Shown: positions 1 through 11,800, counted from the first letter of the stretch. The stretch is DNA of 64,000 nt from Entophlyctis helioformis (GCA_025526915.1 JAHLKH010000091.1:34633-98632); one strand, 5' to 3'. Numbers and translations are program-made. Notes: a model not told the origin generated them from the letters alone.

Positions 1-980
1 GGTCATTGGTTGGCCTGAGCATTGTCAATGCCATTGGTCTGGGCACGACGTTTGGCGCATTGCTGCTCATAGTTAGTGAGCTTGAGGCTGCCTTCAACTC
101 GGTCGAGCGTCTCAACTACTACGCCAACGAGCTGCCGGCCGAGGCTGCCCGCCTGCTGCCCAACGACCCTGCGACCAAGGACGAGTGGCCGACTGCCGGT
201 GCACTTGCCATCCGCGACCTGCAGATCTGCTACGACTCGCGTCCCGACCACGCCGTCATCAAGAACCTGTCGCTCGACATCCGTCCTGGCGAAAAGGTCG
301 GCATCGTCGGCCGCACCGGCTCGGGCAAGAGCACGCTCATGACGGCCCTGTTCCGCATCATGGAGGCATCCAAGGGATCCATCACCATCGACGGCCGCGA
401 CATTGCGACGCTCGGTCTCAAGACGCTGCGCTCTCGCCTGCAGATCATCCCGCAGGAGCCCGTGCTGTTCAAGGGAACCGTGCGGTCCAACCTCGACATG
501 CTGCAGACGGGATACACCGACGACCAGCTGTGGGAGTCGCTGTCGCTCGTGGGTCTCAAGGACTACGTGGCTGCGCAGACGGACAAGCTGGATGCGGCGA
601 TCGAGGAGAACGGATCCAACCTGTCGATGGGCCAGCGCCAGCTGCTGTGTCTTGCCAAGGCCATTCTCGCGCGTCCCAAGGTGCTCATCATGGACGAGGC
701 GACGGCGTCGGTGGATGCCGAGGCCGACAAGCGCATCCAAGAGTCGATCCGGTCGCAGTTTGCCGACACGACGGTGCTGAGCATTGCGCACCGTCTCAAC
801 ACGATTGCGGCGTTTGACCGCGTGCTTGTGCTTGACCAGGGCGAGATTGCCGAGTTTGATGCGCCGCATGTGCTGCTCGGCCGGGCTGGCTCTGTGTTTG
901 GCGAGCTTGTGGATGCGACTGGTGCTGCCAACGCCGCCGTCATTCGCGAGATTGCGTCTGGCCACTACAACAACGCCTGA
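1..980 (+). CDS. ABC-C (MRP-type) transporter, C-terminal nucleotide-binding domain; 5' end outside window
   Basis: This is the last part of a full-size ABC-C exporter, which pumps organic anions or conjugates across the plasma or vacuolar membrane. The visible 320 or so residues contain the end of the second membrane domain and the whole of NBD2. The Walker A is GRTGSGKST (about 308-335), the Q-loop is IIPQEPVLF, the signature is the MRP-type NLSMGQRQL, the Walker B is VLIMDEATAS and the H-loop is SIAHRL. The spacing between these motifs and the short linker to the stop at 978-980 are normal for the family. No intron is visible. The substrate cannot be told from this half. The start codon and the first three quarters of the protein lie left of the window. 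Confidence 0.95.
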   Translation, partial: SLVGLSIVNAIGLGTTFGALLLIVSELEAAFNSVERLNYYANELPAEAARLLPNDPATKDEWPTAGALAIRDLQICYDSRPDHAVIKNLSLDIRPGEKVGIVGRTGSGKSTLMTALFRIMEASKGSITIDGRDIATLGLKTLRSRLQIIPQEPVLFKGTVRSNLDMLQTGYTDDQLWESLSLVGLKDYVAAQTDKLDAAIEENGSNLSMGQRQLLCLAKAILARPKVLIMDEATASVDAEADKRIQESIRSQFADTTVLSIAHRLNTIAAFDRVLVLDQGEIAEFDAPHVLLGRAGSVFGELVDATGAANAAVIREIASGHYNNA

Positions 981-1222
981 AACCGTCGTGCTAATGTGTA
1001 CCACCAATAAACAAGCCAGCTGTGAAGATCTGAGTCGCTGATGGCTTCATTGGCGAGCAGCCGCATCGAAAGCATTGAGTGGGCAGGGATGGCATTCATC
1101 GCACGATGCGGCAGGCCGTTGAATGAACAAATCCGACAAACAACAACAAACGACAGAATGCCTGGATGTTAGTGCATGCAATGTACTTAGTGTCACAGGG
1201 GCGAAATCGAGACAAGAAGGGA

Positions 1223-1294
1223 TCTTCAGTAGTATAGTGGCTAGTATCTCCGCCTGTCACGCGGAAGACCGGGGTTCGATTCCCCGCTGAAGAG
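1223..1294 (+). tRNA. tRNA-Asp (GTC)
   Basis: The sequence folds as a cloverleaf. The acceptor arms are TCTTCAG (1223-1229) and CTGAAGA (1287-1293), followed by discriminator G. The anticodon loop is CTGTCAC with anticodon GTC, and the T arm is GGGG-TTCGATT-CCCC. There is no intron. The 15-nt spacer to tRNA-Asn has no run of four T, so Pol III probably transcribes the two tRNAs together. Confidence 0.96.
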
Positions 1295-1309
1295 CACTTT
1301 CTTGGTGGG

Positions 1310-1382
1310 GCTTCCGTGGCGCAATGGCTAGCGCGTAACGCTGTTAACGTTAAGGTTGGTGGTTCGAGCCCACCCGGGAGCG
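1310..1382 (+). tRNA. tRNA-Asn (GTT)
   Basis: The acceptor arms are GCTTCCG (1310-1316) and CGGGAGC (1375-1381), with one G-T pair. The anticodon is GTT inside CTGTTAAC and the T arm has GGTTCGAGCC. A TTTTT run at 1386-1390 is a good Pol III terminator. There is no intron. Confidence 0.96.
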
Positions 1383-1385
1383 TAC

Positions 1386-1390
1386 ATTTT
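1386..1390 (+). terminator. Pol III terminator of the tRNA-Asp/tRNA-Asn unit
   Basis: This is the first run of five T after either tRNA, and it is kept in the right-hand copy (CGTATATTTTTGCC on the minus strand). Confidence 0.75.
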
Positions 1391-1445
1391 TGCCTATCGT
1401 GCCTGTGGCTTCCTTTTTGCACGTCGAGGATGCGTCCCCGACAGG

Positions 1446-1646
1446 TGCGTCCACTCGCCTTGCGAATGTGCGCATTTCTTCAGGCGGCCCATGGTGTGTT
1501 CCAGCGTACTTTATGGATACATCACCATGGACGTGTCGGACCAGGGGGATGACATAACTGAGGGATCTACGCACGGCCTAAAGCTCGAAAGGGTATGGCA
1601 TCTAGTGTCTTGGGGACTGGGAATCTTCTTGGAATGAACTTTGGCA
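1446..1646 (+). mobile_element. 5'-truncated LINE tail (about 200 bp)
   Basis: This stretch matches the 3' end of the LINE at 47838-50244 at nearly every base, from GTGCGTCCACTCGCC to GAACTTTGGCATC. It holds no coding sequence of its own. Its 5' junction follows GACAGG, 63 bp beyond the tRNA-Asn 3' end. Its 3' end lies 15 bp from the stop codon of the convergent ARM-BTB gene. There is no poly(A) tail. Confidence 0.85.
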
Positions 1647-1660
1647 TCCCTGAAAGCTTT

Positions 1661-4600
1661 TCATTGTGGAGACGTCCCAATTGACCACAACAATGCTTGG
1701 ACTGACTGCTGCACCAGTTGGCGGTACAGGCCAGGCGGCACCTCCAGGTTGACAAATGGATGTCGCAGGATCAGCCAGTGCAGACGCTGTGCCAGCGACC
1801 AGCTGCGAGTCCGTGCTGCATGTGCACATGCCAGCACCATCCATTCAGTGCATGATCGAAGCAGATCGGCAAAAAGGTGTTGCTGTGCACAAGCAAAGAG
1901 AGCCTCGACGGCATCCATCTGTGATGCATCAAAGACGCCCCTGCCGTTGCCGCCCTGCGCCATACGCAAGTACTCAACCAGCATTGCCCATGTGGACCGT
2001 TTTGCGTCTTGCAGCACCACGCTCTTCTGGCTCCGCTCTGTGAAGGGTCCTTGCATCATGGCTGCAAACGCAGGCGATGCATCTTGCAGCATGCGGCTGT
2101 CCACATGCAGTCTCTTGGGATCGTCTGGAAATGCCAGCCACACGAGTCCATCCGCATCAGCTGTATCAGCAGGGCCGTTGTTGTCCAAGTCGTCAGGGTC
2201 GAGTGACAGGACATCAAGCAGCCGCTGCGGTCGCGCAAGTCCCAGTGTCTCGTCAGACTCTCGCTTCGCGTGCCGATGATATCGCCACCCAAGAAACGCG
2301 AGAGCACGTCGCATCCGCACTTGTGTCCAATCCTCCGTTGCATCTGCGCCATCTGCATCCCAGTCGCTGCCCAGGCCGTTATGGCTGCAGCTTGATTGCT
2401 GTTGGCCGACAGCTGCTGTCTCTGCGTCAACCCCTGGGACAGGGAAGACGCTATCAAACAGCGACTGCAGGAATGCAGTTGCATCATCCTGTGACAGCTG
2501 GACCGTCTCAAGTCCAGAAAGTGATGCAATGGAAAACGCCGATCCAGTTGGTGCTGCAGATGTTGCTGATGCTGCTGACGTTGCTGCTGATGTCGGTGGT
2601 AACGGCTTTCCAAATGGTAGGGATGCCGAGTTTGCCTGCTGTCCAGTCAGACCCAGCAGCCGATCTGTGCCCAGATAGCAGACAGCCAGCCGTGCCTTAT
2701 TTCGCAGTGCCAGACTGTGAACATCAGTGTCCATCCGCTCCGCGTATCGCAAAATCCGCAGAGCCAGCACGAGAAGCATGTCAAGCTGCCGAGCATGGTA
2801 CGCGGAGCTGCTCTGGCCAGTCGTTCCTGACCCGGTTGCGCTGCTGCTGGTGCCATCTGCCGACCGCTTGCTATGCCCCACTGATGCCGATATGTCCAAG
2901 GGTAGCGCCACTTGCCGCTGCTGCTGCCCAGACTGAGCATCGACATCCACATCATATGCGGCACCATCCAGCAGCGCGTCCAAATGCACCTCAGCACGCG
3001 GCGCCATCCTTGGATCCTCCAGACACGCCATGAGCGTCTCGACAATCAGTGCGTACCCGCACCGCGAAACCATCTCCTGCACCAGCTCCTGGCCAAGAAA
3101 CAGGCGTCGCACAATCCGACTGAGCAGCTCTTGAACAGTTGGATCGTCAGCAGAAGTCATGGCACGCACGATCCTTGCGAGGATGCTTGGCTGCCGCATG
3201 ACTTGCAACAGTGCCTCGGTCGGTCGCAGGATCGCATCAAGCAAGTGTGCCGCTGCACGGACGGTGGATGATGTCACACCTTGAAACACAGGCCCCGCAA
3301 TAGCGTTGCTGTCGCCGCCTCCGAGCTCGTCGTCCAGATCGAGCAAAAGCATCTCCTGGCCAGCCACATGCTCTAACAGGTCGAGCAGGCTGCTAAACAG
3401 TGGCGCAGATGAAGATCCAGCCAGACCGTCCGTTCCGATCACCCCAATCAGCAAAGGCGGTAGCAGGTGCTGTGCCAGGTCCGGTCTGCCCAGCACAGAC
3501 AGTACAGTACGATCATGACCAAAGTGCTCTGTCAAAAGACGGAGACTGTGGACAAGAGCGCGTTCCAAGAAGACCCCACGCGACTCTGGCATGCTGGCAG
3601 GCGCTGTAGGTGCGGCTGATTGAGAATGGCAAAGCAGACGCGATATGCCAATGACCAGGGCGACTGCGAATGCAATGATTCCGTTTGGCGATGGCTGCGC
3701 ATTTGCTGTCACTTGTGCGGATGGTTGAGTAGCGCCGGATTCGTCGACCAGCCGCTGTCCAAGCACGCCAACCTTCATCTTGAACCGCACGTTCGAGTCT
3801 TGCGATGCTTGGGCGATCAGCGCCAACAGTGCGCGAGCTGCCTCCATCTGATGTGTCTCCACTTTGGCTGACAAGATACGATCGATGAACGGCATATAAA
3901 CCAGCGACTCCAGAATGCCCGCGTCGACGAGAGCTGTCCGTGCTGGCTTCACATCCAGCAATCGAGCCAGCAGTTGGAGCGTCTTTTCGCCTAGCTTCTT
4001 GATTGGGACATGGCCGTTCCTTGACAGGCCCGCGGCATCCACTCCGTCCTGCGACGGACCAAGGATCATGAACCGTGTGTAAATGGAGAGCAGTCGCACA
4101 AATGGAACCATTACGCTTGCGTGAATCCTTGGGAACTGATCCGTAAACCCCTCGACCGTTGCCAAATGCCAGACCAGCCGCAACAGCTTCTGGCCAAGGA
4201 TCGCGACTTTTGCGTGTGGGTGCTTGGAGGAGTAGTCACTGGAGTGGATTGCGACAAAGAGGCCGGCCAGCGAGGCGGCAAGATTGTCTCGCACAAGATT
4301 CGAAGCCTCGCCTTGGATTGCCATGGCTGGCGCTTCGTCGTTGGGCTCGATGCGGCTGACAATGATCTCGTACGGCATCACGTCAAGCAAGCACTGCAGG
4401 AGCGACGGTCGACACAGACGCAGCTGGTGGGAATCCATCAATAGTCTTGGCGAAGCTTGTGCTGGATGCATGGCTGTGACTGCTGCAGCGGGAGAGTCTA
4501 TAACCGGGTCAGCCAGTGGCGCGAGGACTCTGAGAATGGCTGCGACGGCGGAAAAGGCGGCTGCTGATTCTTGGCTCTGGACAACGCGTGCATCGTCCAT

Positions 4601-5919
4601 TGATCCAACAACGCATGTCGAACTAAGCCGCCCGCCAAGGATGAACAGCTGGCAGACGACACGCGCAATGTCCAATGCTCGATTCATGTCTTGTGCTCCA
4701 GGGCCCACGGTGTTGAATGCAGAGTTTGACGATAAACTCTCTAGCCGCTTGCTTGCCAGCACCAAGAGCAGAACTAGTTGTGCGTGAATGGTATCGCCGG
4801 ATAGGATGGAGCGCAATGCCTTGTCGCGCTCAGCAAGTAACGACAGCAGATCGAGTGCGTGCAGCGTGATTGCAGCCGGTCCTGCTTGTGCATCGTCAAA
4901 ACCCGATTACTCGTGGCACCGAGTGTGGCGTTGGAGAGGACGGTCAGATCACGGCACATTTGGGCGAGTACCGGTGTCCTGATCTGCGATGCTGCGACGG
5001 CGCCTGGCAGTCCCTTGACAATCGCAAAGAGCAGTCGAATGAACCCGTTGATCAGAATTCTCTGAACTTGCTGCTGCTGCTGCTGCTGTTGTTGTGATGT
5101 TTGGTGCTGCAGATGGGCGGTTGCTGCGGATGCCTGGACAAGTTTGCCCAGCCGGTCGTATGCCCATCTTGCAAGTGTCGCACAGAGTTTCTCGGCCAGC
5201 AAACCGGACTGCACCCACAAGGACAAGAGACGCAGGATGCGAGCAAGAGACGCGTGGGGGATGGTGTTTGCTGGGGACTCGATCGCGACCTTGCACAGAT
5301 ATGGCCCAACAACGCGGTCGAGTTTGTCTGGTTCGTCGTCCAGCACAAGCAGACGACGTGCATGCGTTGAGATGGTGACCGAGGCGGCGTCTACGACCGC
5401 GCATTCAAGTAGGTCCAAGACTTCCGATTGAAGCAGGACCGAGGCGGGCGTTCTTGCTGGGGCAGGCGGCTGATCGGCCTCTGCAGTTGGTCTGGACGCC
5501 TTGACGGCTTGCCGAACGACTTGCACGATGGTCTCGAGGACACGCTGCATCTCGCGATCGAGCGACATGCAATCTGCAGCGTGCCTTTGCTTCTGGGCAG
5601 TCGATGACGGCAATGACAGAGACGAGTAGTGCTTCCTTGATGCTTTGATGGCGCTGTGGCACTCTCTGCAGAGGCGAGCTGTTTCGGCGACGGTTGGTGA
5701 TCCAGCGCCTGCAAGCGTTGGCGTGGCAACGGCCAGCAGGTGTTGACGCACTCCTTGCGTTGTTGCGCACAGCTGTGAAACTGACAGCTGCGCCAGACGT
5801 GACGCCAGTGTTGGTTCGTCGAGTGCCACCAACGCCTGCCAGTCGGCCGGAGAGGCGACTGGTGGATGCCGTGTGCGTTTGGCGTCGTGCTCGTTGTCTG
5901 GTTGTGCGTGCCGCTTCAT
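1661..5919 (-). CDS. Armadillo-repeat protein with C-terminal BTB/POZ domain (ARMC5-like layout)
   Basis: The protein has about 1,350-1,400 residues. The start used is the ATG at 5917-5919 (MKRHAQPDNEHD), because the sequence further upstream looks non-coding. A basic N-terminus is followed by a long all-helical region of ARM/HEAT character with a Q9 run near 5070-5095. The C-terminus holds a BTB fold: DPKRLHVDSRMLQDASPAF, MLVEYLRMA, then a BACK-like helical tail ending at the stop 1661-1663. BTB proteins with ARM repeats usually recruit cullin-3 ligases or act as scaffolds; the target is unknown. The frame breaks once near 4878, where CAGGACCGG would read through as CAGGACCCGG if one C were restored. 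An assembly error is the simplest explanation. Its 3' end faces a LINE tail. Confidence 0.7.
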
Positions 5920-6260
5920 GGGCCGCCGTTGGTTTCCCAGCAGTCCAGCCTGCATATCATGCCATGGCACAAGCGTCAGCAGCCGGCATGGGCGGCCAGT
6001 GGACGACACACAACTGCGAGCATGCCACCTTCAAGGACGTCACTGCTCAGATCGATGGTGAGGACCCGACGATGCCTAAAATGGCTGAAATGGCTGGCGG
6101 GTCACGTGAAACGGCACGTGACTTGGTTGTGGGCGAATCAGCGGCAAACTCTCAAGCTCAAGATGACGAAGTTGCCTCCAGCCTCACAATCGTGGCCAGC
6201 GGACCGTGCCAACCGATAGCAGCACCTCGACGACATCAATACGGCAGCATCAATACAGCC
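5920..6260. promoter_or_regulatory. Divergent promoter region, ARM-BTB / SEC12
   Basis: This is 340 bp without a supported gene. It must hold both promoters and 5' leaders. A short tandem TGGCTGAAATGGCTG and a CACGTGA-type hexamer (TCACGTGAAACGGCACGTGA near 6101-6121) are visible. No TATA box is obvious. Confidence 0.4.
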
Positions 6261-8024
6261 ATGTCTTCCTCGTTGTCTTCTGCACACCGCAGCCACCCCA
6301 TGGGCTATCCAGTGTTCAGCATCGCCTTCACGCCGTCCGAGAACAAGCTGTTGGTCGGTGGTGGAGGAGGAGCATCCAGAGCAGGTGTCAAGAATGCCGT
6401 GGTGCGTAGCTGTGGACATGTCATGCTGTGCCGGCCCATCTGCCATCTGCCCAGCTGTCTCGCAGCTGCATGTCTGTCCAGCCAGCCGGCCAGCCAGTCG
6501 CTGCTCTCTGCTGCATCTGCCATGCGCCACATCGCTGCGTGTTCCGCGCGGCAGCCCAACACTGACAAACGACCAACAACGGCAGACCTTGCTCGATATC
6601 GTTACGCCCAAGCTTGATCTGACCATGGTCTCGGAGCATCTGCTTTCGAAAGAGGACGATGGCTGTATGAACATTGCTGTCCACCCAAGGGTCCGTCTGC
6701 CTCTGTTCACACATGCCTGCGTGTATGTGGGCCAGATCCCTGACTTGCTTCTCAGGAGAAAGCATTCATTGCGTCGGTCAACAGCCCTGAAGCAATCGTC
6801 AAGGCTGGGAACAACAAAAACGGCAGAGTCTTTCTGATCCAGAAGTCGGCGTAGGTGTTCTCTGCAGATCACTCGCCTCACTCTGCATGGGATGCTGATT
6901 GCCAGGACGATTGGCAGGATTCGATATGTCAAGGCCGTCAAGACTCTGGACAGCCTGGACACGTTTGACCACCAAAAGGTTGCGCGCTTTAGCAGCGACG
7001 GCAAACTGCTCTGCACTGGAAGCACCGATGGAAAGGTGGGTCAACAACATGCCACGAATGTCGGTATGCTTCACACAAACACCATCAGCCTAACACGATA
7101 CAATCTGGCGTGCGCCGGCCAGTTTTGCATTTGGTCGTGGCCGACACTCGAGCATGCATTCCCGCCACAAGAGCTCGGGGCCGAGATTAGCGATATTCAT
7201 CTCGATGCGGCTGTTTCGTCAATCGGCATTGTTACACCCACGACGTTGCGTTTGCTTGACACTACAAAGGCAAAGACGCGCTGGGAGCTTCCTCGGCAGA
7301 CGGTCGGCACGGAGGTGTGTGATTTTCGTGCTCTGCGGTAAGTCCGGGCGAGCAGTCTTGTAGTTGCTTGAATGCGATCAGCAGACTGATTGAGACCTGA
7401 CAGGTTTGGCACAAAGGAAACAAAGGACGTGCTGTTTGTGGTCCTCAATGCAAAGTCGCGCAAGGGAGCCTTTATCCAAAAGTATGACCTGAAGGAAAAG
7501 AAACTCATCTCGACAACCCAAGTGTCGCCCAAGCCCATCACGGCATTCGCTCTCAGGTTGGCCTTGCTACAACGTGACTGTGCTGCACGTGTTCTTTGCT
7601 GACATTGCAGGCATTTTAAAGCACTGATGGATCCCTGCTTGCCTTTGGATCGTCTGACTTGAGTGTCACGGTGCTCACGGCAAGATCTCTGACGGTGTGT
7701 GGCTGATACATTTCGCATGCGTCAGGCTTGGCATGCTGACTTTCTATCTGGCACGGTTGGCACGGTATACAGCGCGTGATGCGCATTGCAGACGCACACG
7801 GCTTTCCCGTCACGTCACTCGACATCAGCCACCAAGGCACGTTTGTTGCCAGTGGGTCGGCTGATGGCACATGCATGGTTGCCGAGATTCCGCGTCCTGG
7901 AGCGGAACGGCCGGCGTCGAGCGGATGGTGCACGACCATCGCCATCATGATTATGGCAGCTCTGTTTGTTCTGTTGACTCTTCTGGCTATGCTATCGGAT
8001 GATCCTGAAGGACATGAATTGTAA
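6261..8024 (+). CDS. SEC12: SEC12/PREB, Sar1 guanine-nucleotide exchange factor
   Basis: SEC12 loads GTP onto Sar1 at the ER membrane to start COPII vesicle budding. Several short exons from 6261 encode a WD40 beta-propeller and one membrane anchor. The first blade holds PVFSIAFTPSENKLLVGGGGGASRAG; the glycine-rich loop is the family's cation-binding loop. Later blades include NIAVHPR, VARFSSDGKLLCTGSTDG, FCIWSWP and SLDISHQGTFVASGSADG. A hydrophobic segment near the C-terminus (about 7936-7998) is the type II anchor, followed by a short lumenal tail ending at 8024. Introns start at about 6403, 6692, 6852, 7036, 7340, 7557 and 7696. It is divergent from the ARM-BTB gene, with 340 bp between start codons. 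Confidence 0.9.
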
Positions 8025-8206
8025 GATGTGCCTAGCAATACATCAACAGATGGTACAAATGGCTGCTGCTAGCCGTGGAAGAGCGAATGCGTGGTAGTGG
8101 GTAGTTGTGGCTTTGTTCAAGGGTTGTAGTAGAGATCGTCGAGTGCGAGCATGCCAGATGGACCAACAAACGGCGGGGGGCCGTACTGACAGATCCGCGG
8201 GCCGGT
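8025..8206. other. Convergent 3' region, SEC12 / small membrane protein
   Basis: This 180-bp stretch lies between two stop codons and should hold the 3' UTRs of both genes. I see no other gene in it. Confidence 0.4.
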
Positions 8207-8845
8207 TTACTCGTTTTTGACGGCCTTCTTGAATGGCCACCAGCTGGGGATAGGCTCGATCCACTCGCGTCCCTCCTTGGCCAGCTGCTCCTTCCAGAAA
8301 GCAACCGACACGGGGTCCTGTGAATGCAGACGCTGTGGTCAGCGAGCCTGTCCATGGCCGCTCAAACAGACTCGGCCGGTCGACTTACGTGGAACTCCTT
8401 TGCCCAGAGCATCGACGGAATCCAGTAGAGAGGGTACGAGTGACGGGTCTTGGTCCGCAGGACACAAACATCTGGTTAGTGCCATGCCAGCAAGACAAGA
8501 CGGCCGCACGCAGACAGTGGCTGCATCCAGCAGCACGAGCAGCACGAGCAGCAGCACAAGCAGGAGCACGAGCAGCAGCACGAGCAAGCGTCTCCACAGC
8601 ACCACACACACACCTCCTTCTCAGCCGACCAGTTGAAGAGGGCAACGCCAGAGGCGACCAGGATGGACACTGTCAAAAAGGTGTTGCCGGCGGGGGTGCG
8701 GGCCTGCGGCCACCAGGCGCTGTAGCTGGACCAAGCCCACTTGGCATACGGCAACTTTGAACCACCGCCCTAGACACAGCGCAGCACGCACGCAGTGTCA
8801 GCCAGCAGCCCTGCCGCAATCGCCTCCGCAGCACCAACAGACCAT
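8207..8845 (-). CDS. Small single-pass membrane protein, unidentified (about 109 aa)
   Basis: Four exons read well on the minus strand. Exon 1 supplies only the ATG (8843-8845), followed by a GTCTGT...CTAG intron (8770-8842). Exon 2 begins GGGSKLPYAKWAW and contains one hydrophobic segment (NTFLTVSILVASGVALF). Exon 3 reads TRHSYPLYWIPSMLWAKEFH. Exon 4 begins DPVSVAFWKEQLAKEG and ends at the stop 8207-8209. All splice phases are 0. The protein is rich in tryptophan and tyrosine near the membrane segment. The size, single helix and basic ends would fit a subunit or assembly factor of a mitochondrial inner-membrane complex, but I do not recognise the family. The second intron contains an imperfect AGC/CTG-rich repeat at about 8528-8590. 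Confidence 0.6.
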
Positions 8846-8877
8846 CTCGTTCGATTTTTGTCGTTGGTACAGTAATT

Positions 8878-11800
8878 TCATTTTCGATCACGCCGCCCAT
8901 CGAACAGAGAGCGGCTGCGCAGAGACAGGACGGCTGCCAGCGGTGGCAGGCCGGGCCGGGTACCGATCACGCTGGTGCACGTACATGCTGTGCCCGCTGA
9001 CTGCCCGTCCAACGGCCCAGGAGACTGCTCGTACGACACATCCGGTGTTGGTGCCATGGCGGCAGATCCGTCCATGTCTGCATTCAGATGCTCGATCGTC
9101 TCAAAGCCTTGGAAGTACTTGGCAAGCTCGCGTGGCGGGTGGTGCGAGTCGTACAGCTTCATGTTGACAGTGTCAAGCTCGTCAGCGCGTGCATGCGAGT
9201 TGATTCCTGCTTGGCTCGTGTTGCTACTGTGCTGCTTTTGCTTGTACATGCTCGAGACGGACGATCCTGCTGTCGCACCCGTGACAGATGTGCTCACCGA
9301 CGCGCGCGACATTGGCCGTGACAGAGTGGTTGCAGACGAGTGGCGTCGCGTGTGCTGGCTCTGTGCCTGCCCTTGATGTGGAATTGCACCCACATTCTTG
9401 ACGGGAGTGATGGCGCGCTCCATGGAGCTCCGTGGCCGCAATAGCCGGATCGATGCCGCACTGACTGGTCGACTGCCGTCGATGGATCCAATAATGTACG
9501 TCATGTCGCTCTTGGGCGTCTTTGGCTGTGAGTCTGCTGTGCCCGGTCTCCCAAACGCCGTCTTCTCGTACACAAGCGTGCCGGCTCGCACCGGATGATA
9601 CAGCGGCCACTCTGGCTGCCCATGGATCTCAACTGTTACCAGCATCGCACCTGATCAGCTGCTGTTGCAGAAAAGTGGTTGAAACCGAACCAGCGGCTTG
9701 AACACCAACACACACCTTCGCGCATCTGGATGAACCGGTACTGCGCATTCTTCCTCTCCAGCAGCATAATCCGCAGATTGTTGGTCTCGATCATGCGACG
9801 CAGCAGCAAGTGCGTCTCGTTTGTAAGCGGCAGATCTTGCCATCAAATCCAATGCTTGTCACATCCCTCAAATGTGCGGCATGGCGCAAACGTGTGCAAA
9901 CCTTTGAGGCGAAAGTCCGGTCCAAGCTCAGACTCGGGATACTGCATCAACTCGCCAATGATCTTCTCCAACTCCTCGTTCTTGCCCTCGACCACTTGCC
10001 GCTCGTTGATTGCATCTCGGCAGATGTTGCCAACTCAGCATTGACCGTCTCGATTTCGGCAACATGTTCTTTGAGTTGCACCATGTGTGCCTTCAAAAGC
10101 GTGTGCGCATCCTCCGTTTCCTTGAGCGCTCGCGCGTATTCCTTCCGCTCCCTTTCCGTTTCGGCCAACGTGGATGCCGTCTCTTCCTGCCGCTTTGTGA
10201 GCAGGACATTCGCGTCCTTTTGCTCGCCCACCTCGGCTGTCAATGCCGCAATACGGCTCTCGGCCAGCCTGGCATCTCCCTGTGCAACCTTGATGCGATG
10301 CTTGAACGTCTCGTTTTCGCGCTGCAGCGTGGCTTCAATATGCCGCAAGCCATCAACTGTTTGCTGCCAGAGTCAGCTGCTGCTCGACTCAATCGCATGG
10401 TTCACCCTGCAAACACGGTCCGCACACATGCATACCTTCCCTGCGAAAGTATGTGATCTGCAGCTGCAGCTCATTCGTCTCCATTGCATGCCGTCCTTTC
10501 TCATACTCGTACTCTCGTGCCTCATCTTCGCACTTGAGCAGCGCCTTTTCGAGATCCTCTTTGGCCGACTCGAGAGACTTGATTTGTTGCTATGGCCGCC
10601 AACCCCCATGGCAAAATTAGCATGCTGCTCATGCCATCCCACGGCGCACAATCGCAACGCCACCAATCCCACCGAAGTTGTTTCTCTCAGATTCGCCAGC
10701 TGGCCCTCGTACATGGCCTTGAGCTCTGCAAGAGAGTGATCAGACATGATTCCTGCCGACTCTTTCTGGATGTTGACACCGCACGTCAGCAAAGAGGGTT
10801 GTAGACTGCATCTACTCAATGCATTGCCGTGAACTGACCTCTTGCAGCAGCTTCTGGTACACATTGTTGAGATCGGCGTACTTGGCTTCAATGGGATGGG
10901 GCAGATCCGCAAACACTGATGCTGTACGGAACGTCGGTATAGGCTGTATGTTCAGAGTGTTCTCGAGTCAGCATTTTCAGGCATTGGGGCATCGCGTGGC
11001 CGCACAGACTTACTCTGTCTGTACCAGATGCCTTGTCAAACAAGTCTGGAATGGCGGGATTCATGACCATCTCATGCAACACTCTGGCATCGCTATCCTC
11101 GTCTGCAAACTCGACTGGATCTGTCTGGATCTGTTTGTCGCGCTTGCTCATCTGTGCTCGCTTCTGAGAAAGCATAAGCAGGTTGCTGTCTGATCTTTGC
11201 GCAGCCAGACCGTCTTCGCCGCTGCCAACGGCACTGGCTGCGCGATTCAGATTGTGCTGTGATGGCACTCTGTCGTCGGCCGGCAAGTCCGCAGTATCCG
11301 TCTGCTTTTCTAGAGTGTCTGGCTGTATGCAAGCCAAATGAAACCGTCAGTCCCGGTGCATTCGATGATTGTGATTGTGATTGTGCAAGCCATGATCTTG
11401 CGTACCTTGACAAAAGACGGCTTGCGTACAATCTGCTTGACTTGGATCTCCACCTTGCGTTGAGGTGAAAAGGACGAGTGCTGATCGACAAAGTCACGCA
11501 ACAGCGAGTTTTCTTCTTCCATCTGCTCAAAGTCATGCAGCATATTGTTGACAGTCTCGTCGCGGTCCATGATCATATCCTGCATAAGATGATACACAAA
11601 GCGGTTGAGGGCAAGATCGGGTCAGTTGATCCAACATGCCCGACTCAGCATCACAGAGCAGTTACAGGCATTCCCCACCGTACAAGAAGCGCGATCTGGA
11701 TACGGCACCAAACGCCTGTTGCCGAGACGAGATGCGCATCGCTTTTGCACGACAAAGGCAGCACAGAGAGCATGTTGTGGATCTCGTCCAGTCCATCCAT

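Larger units (their letters stand above)
1051..1445 (+). repeat. tRNA-Asp/tRNA-Asn locus, left copy of a 49-kb-spaced inverted duplication
   Basis: This block includes about 170 bp upstream of tRNA-Asp, both tRNAs and 63 bp downstream of tRNA-Asn. It recurs in reverse orientation at 50339-51079. Both tRNAs are identical between copies and the flanks differ by a few substitutions and small indels. The right copy is longer because it carries a 343-bp solo LTR. The boundaries were judged by eye. Confidence 0.85.

Noticed and set aside
4770..4900. A 29-bp intron in the ARM-BTB gene (GTAATC...AAGCAG)
   Set aside because: It restores frame on paper but is far shorter than every other intron here; one missing C gives a better protein and matches a window-wide pattern.
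8528..8590. CRISPR-like or functional repeat array (AGC/ACGAGC units)
   Set aside because: It is an imperfect trinucleotide-type repeat inside an intron, with no unique spacers, in a eukaryotic genome.
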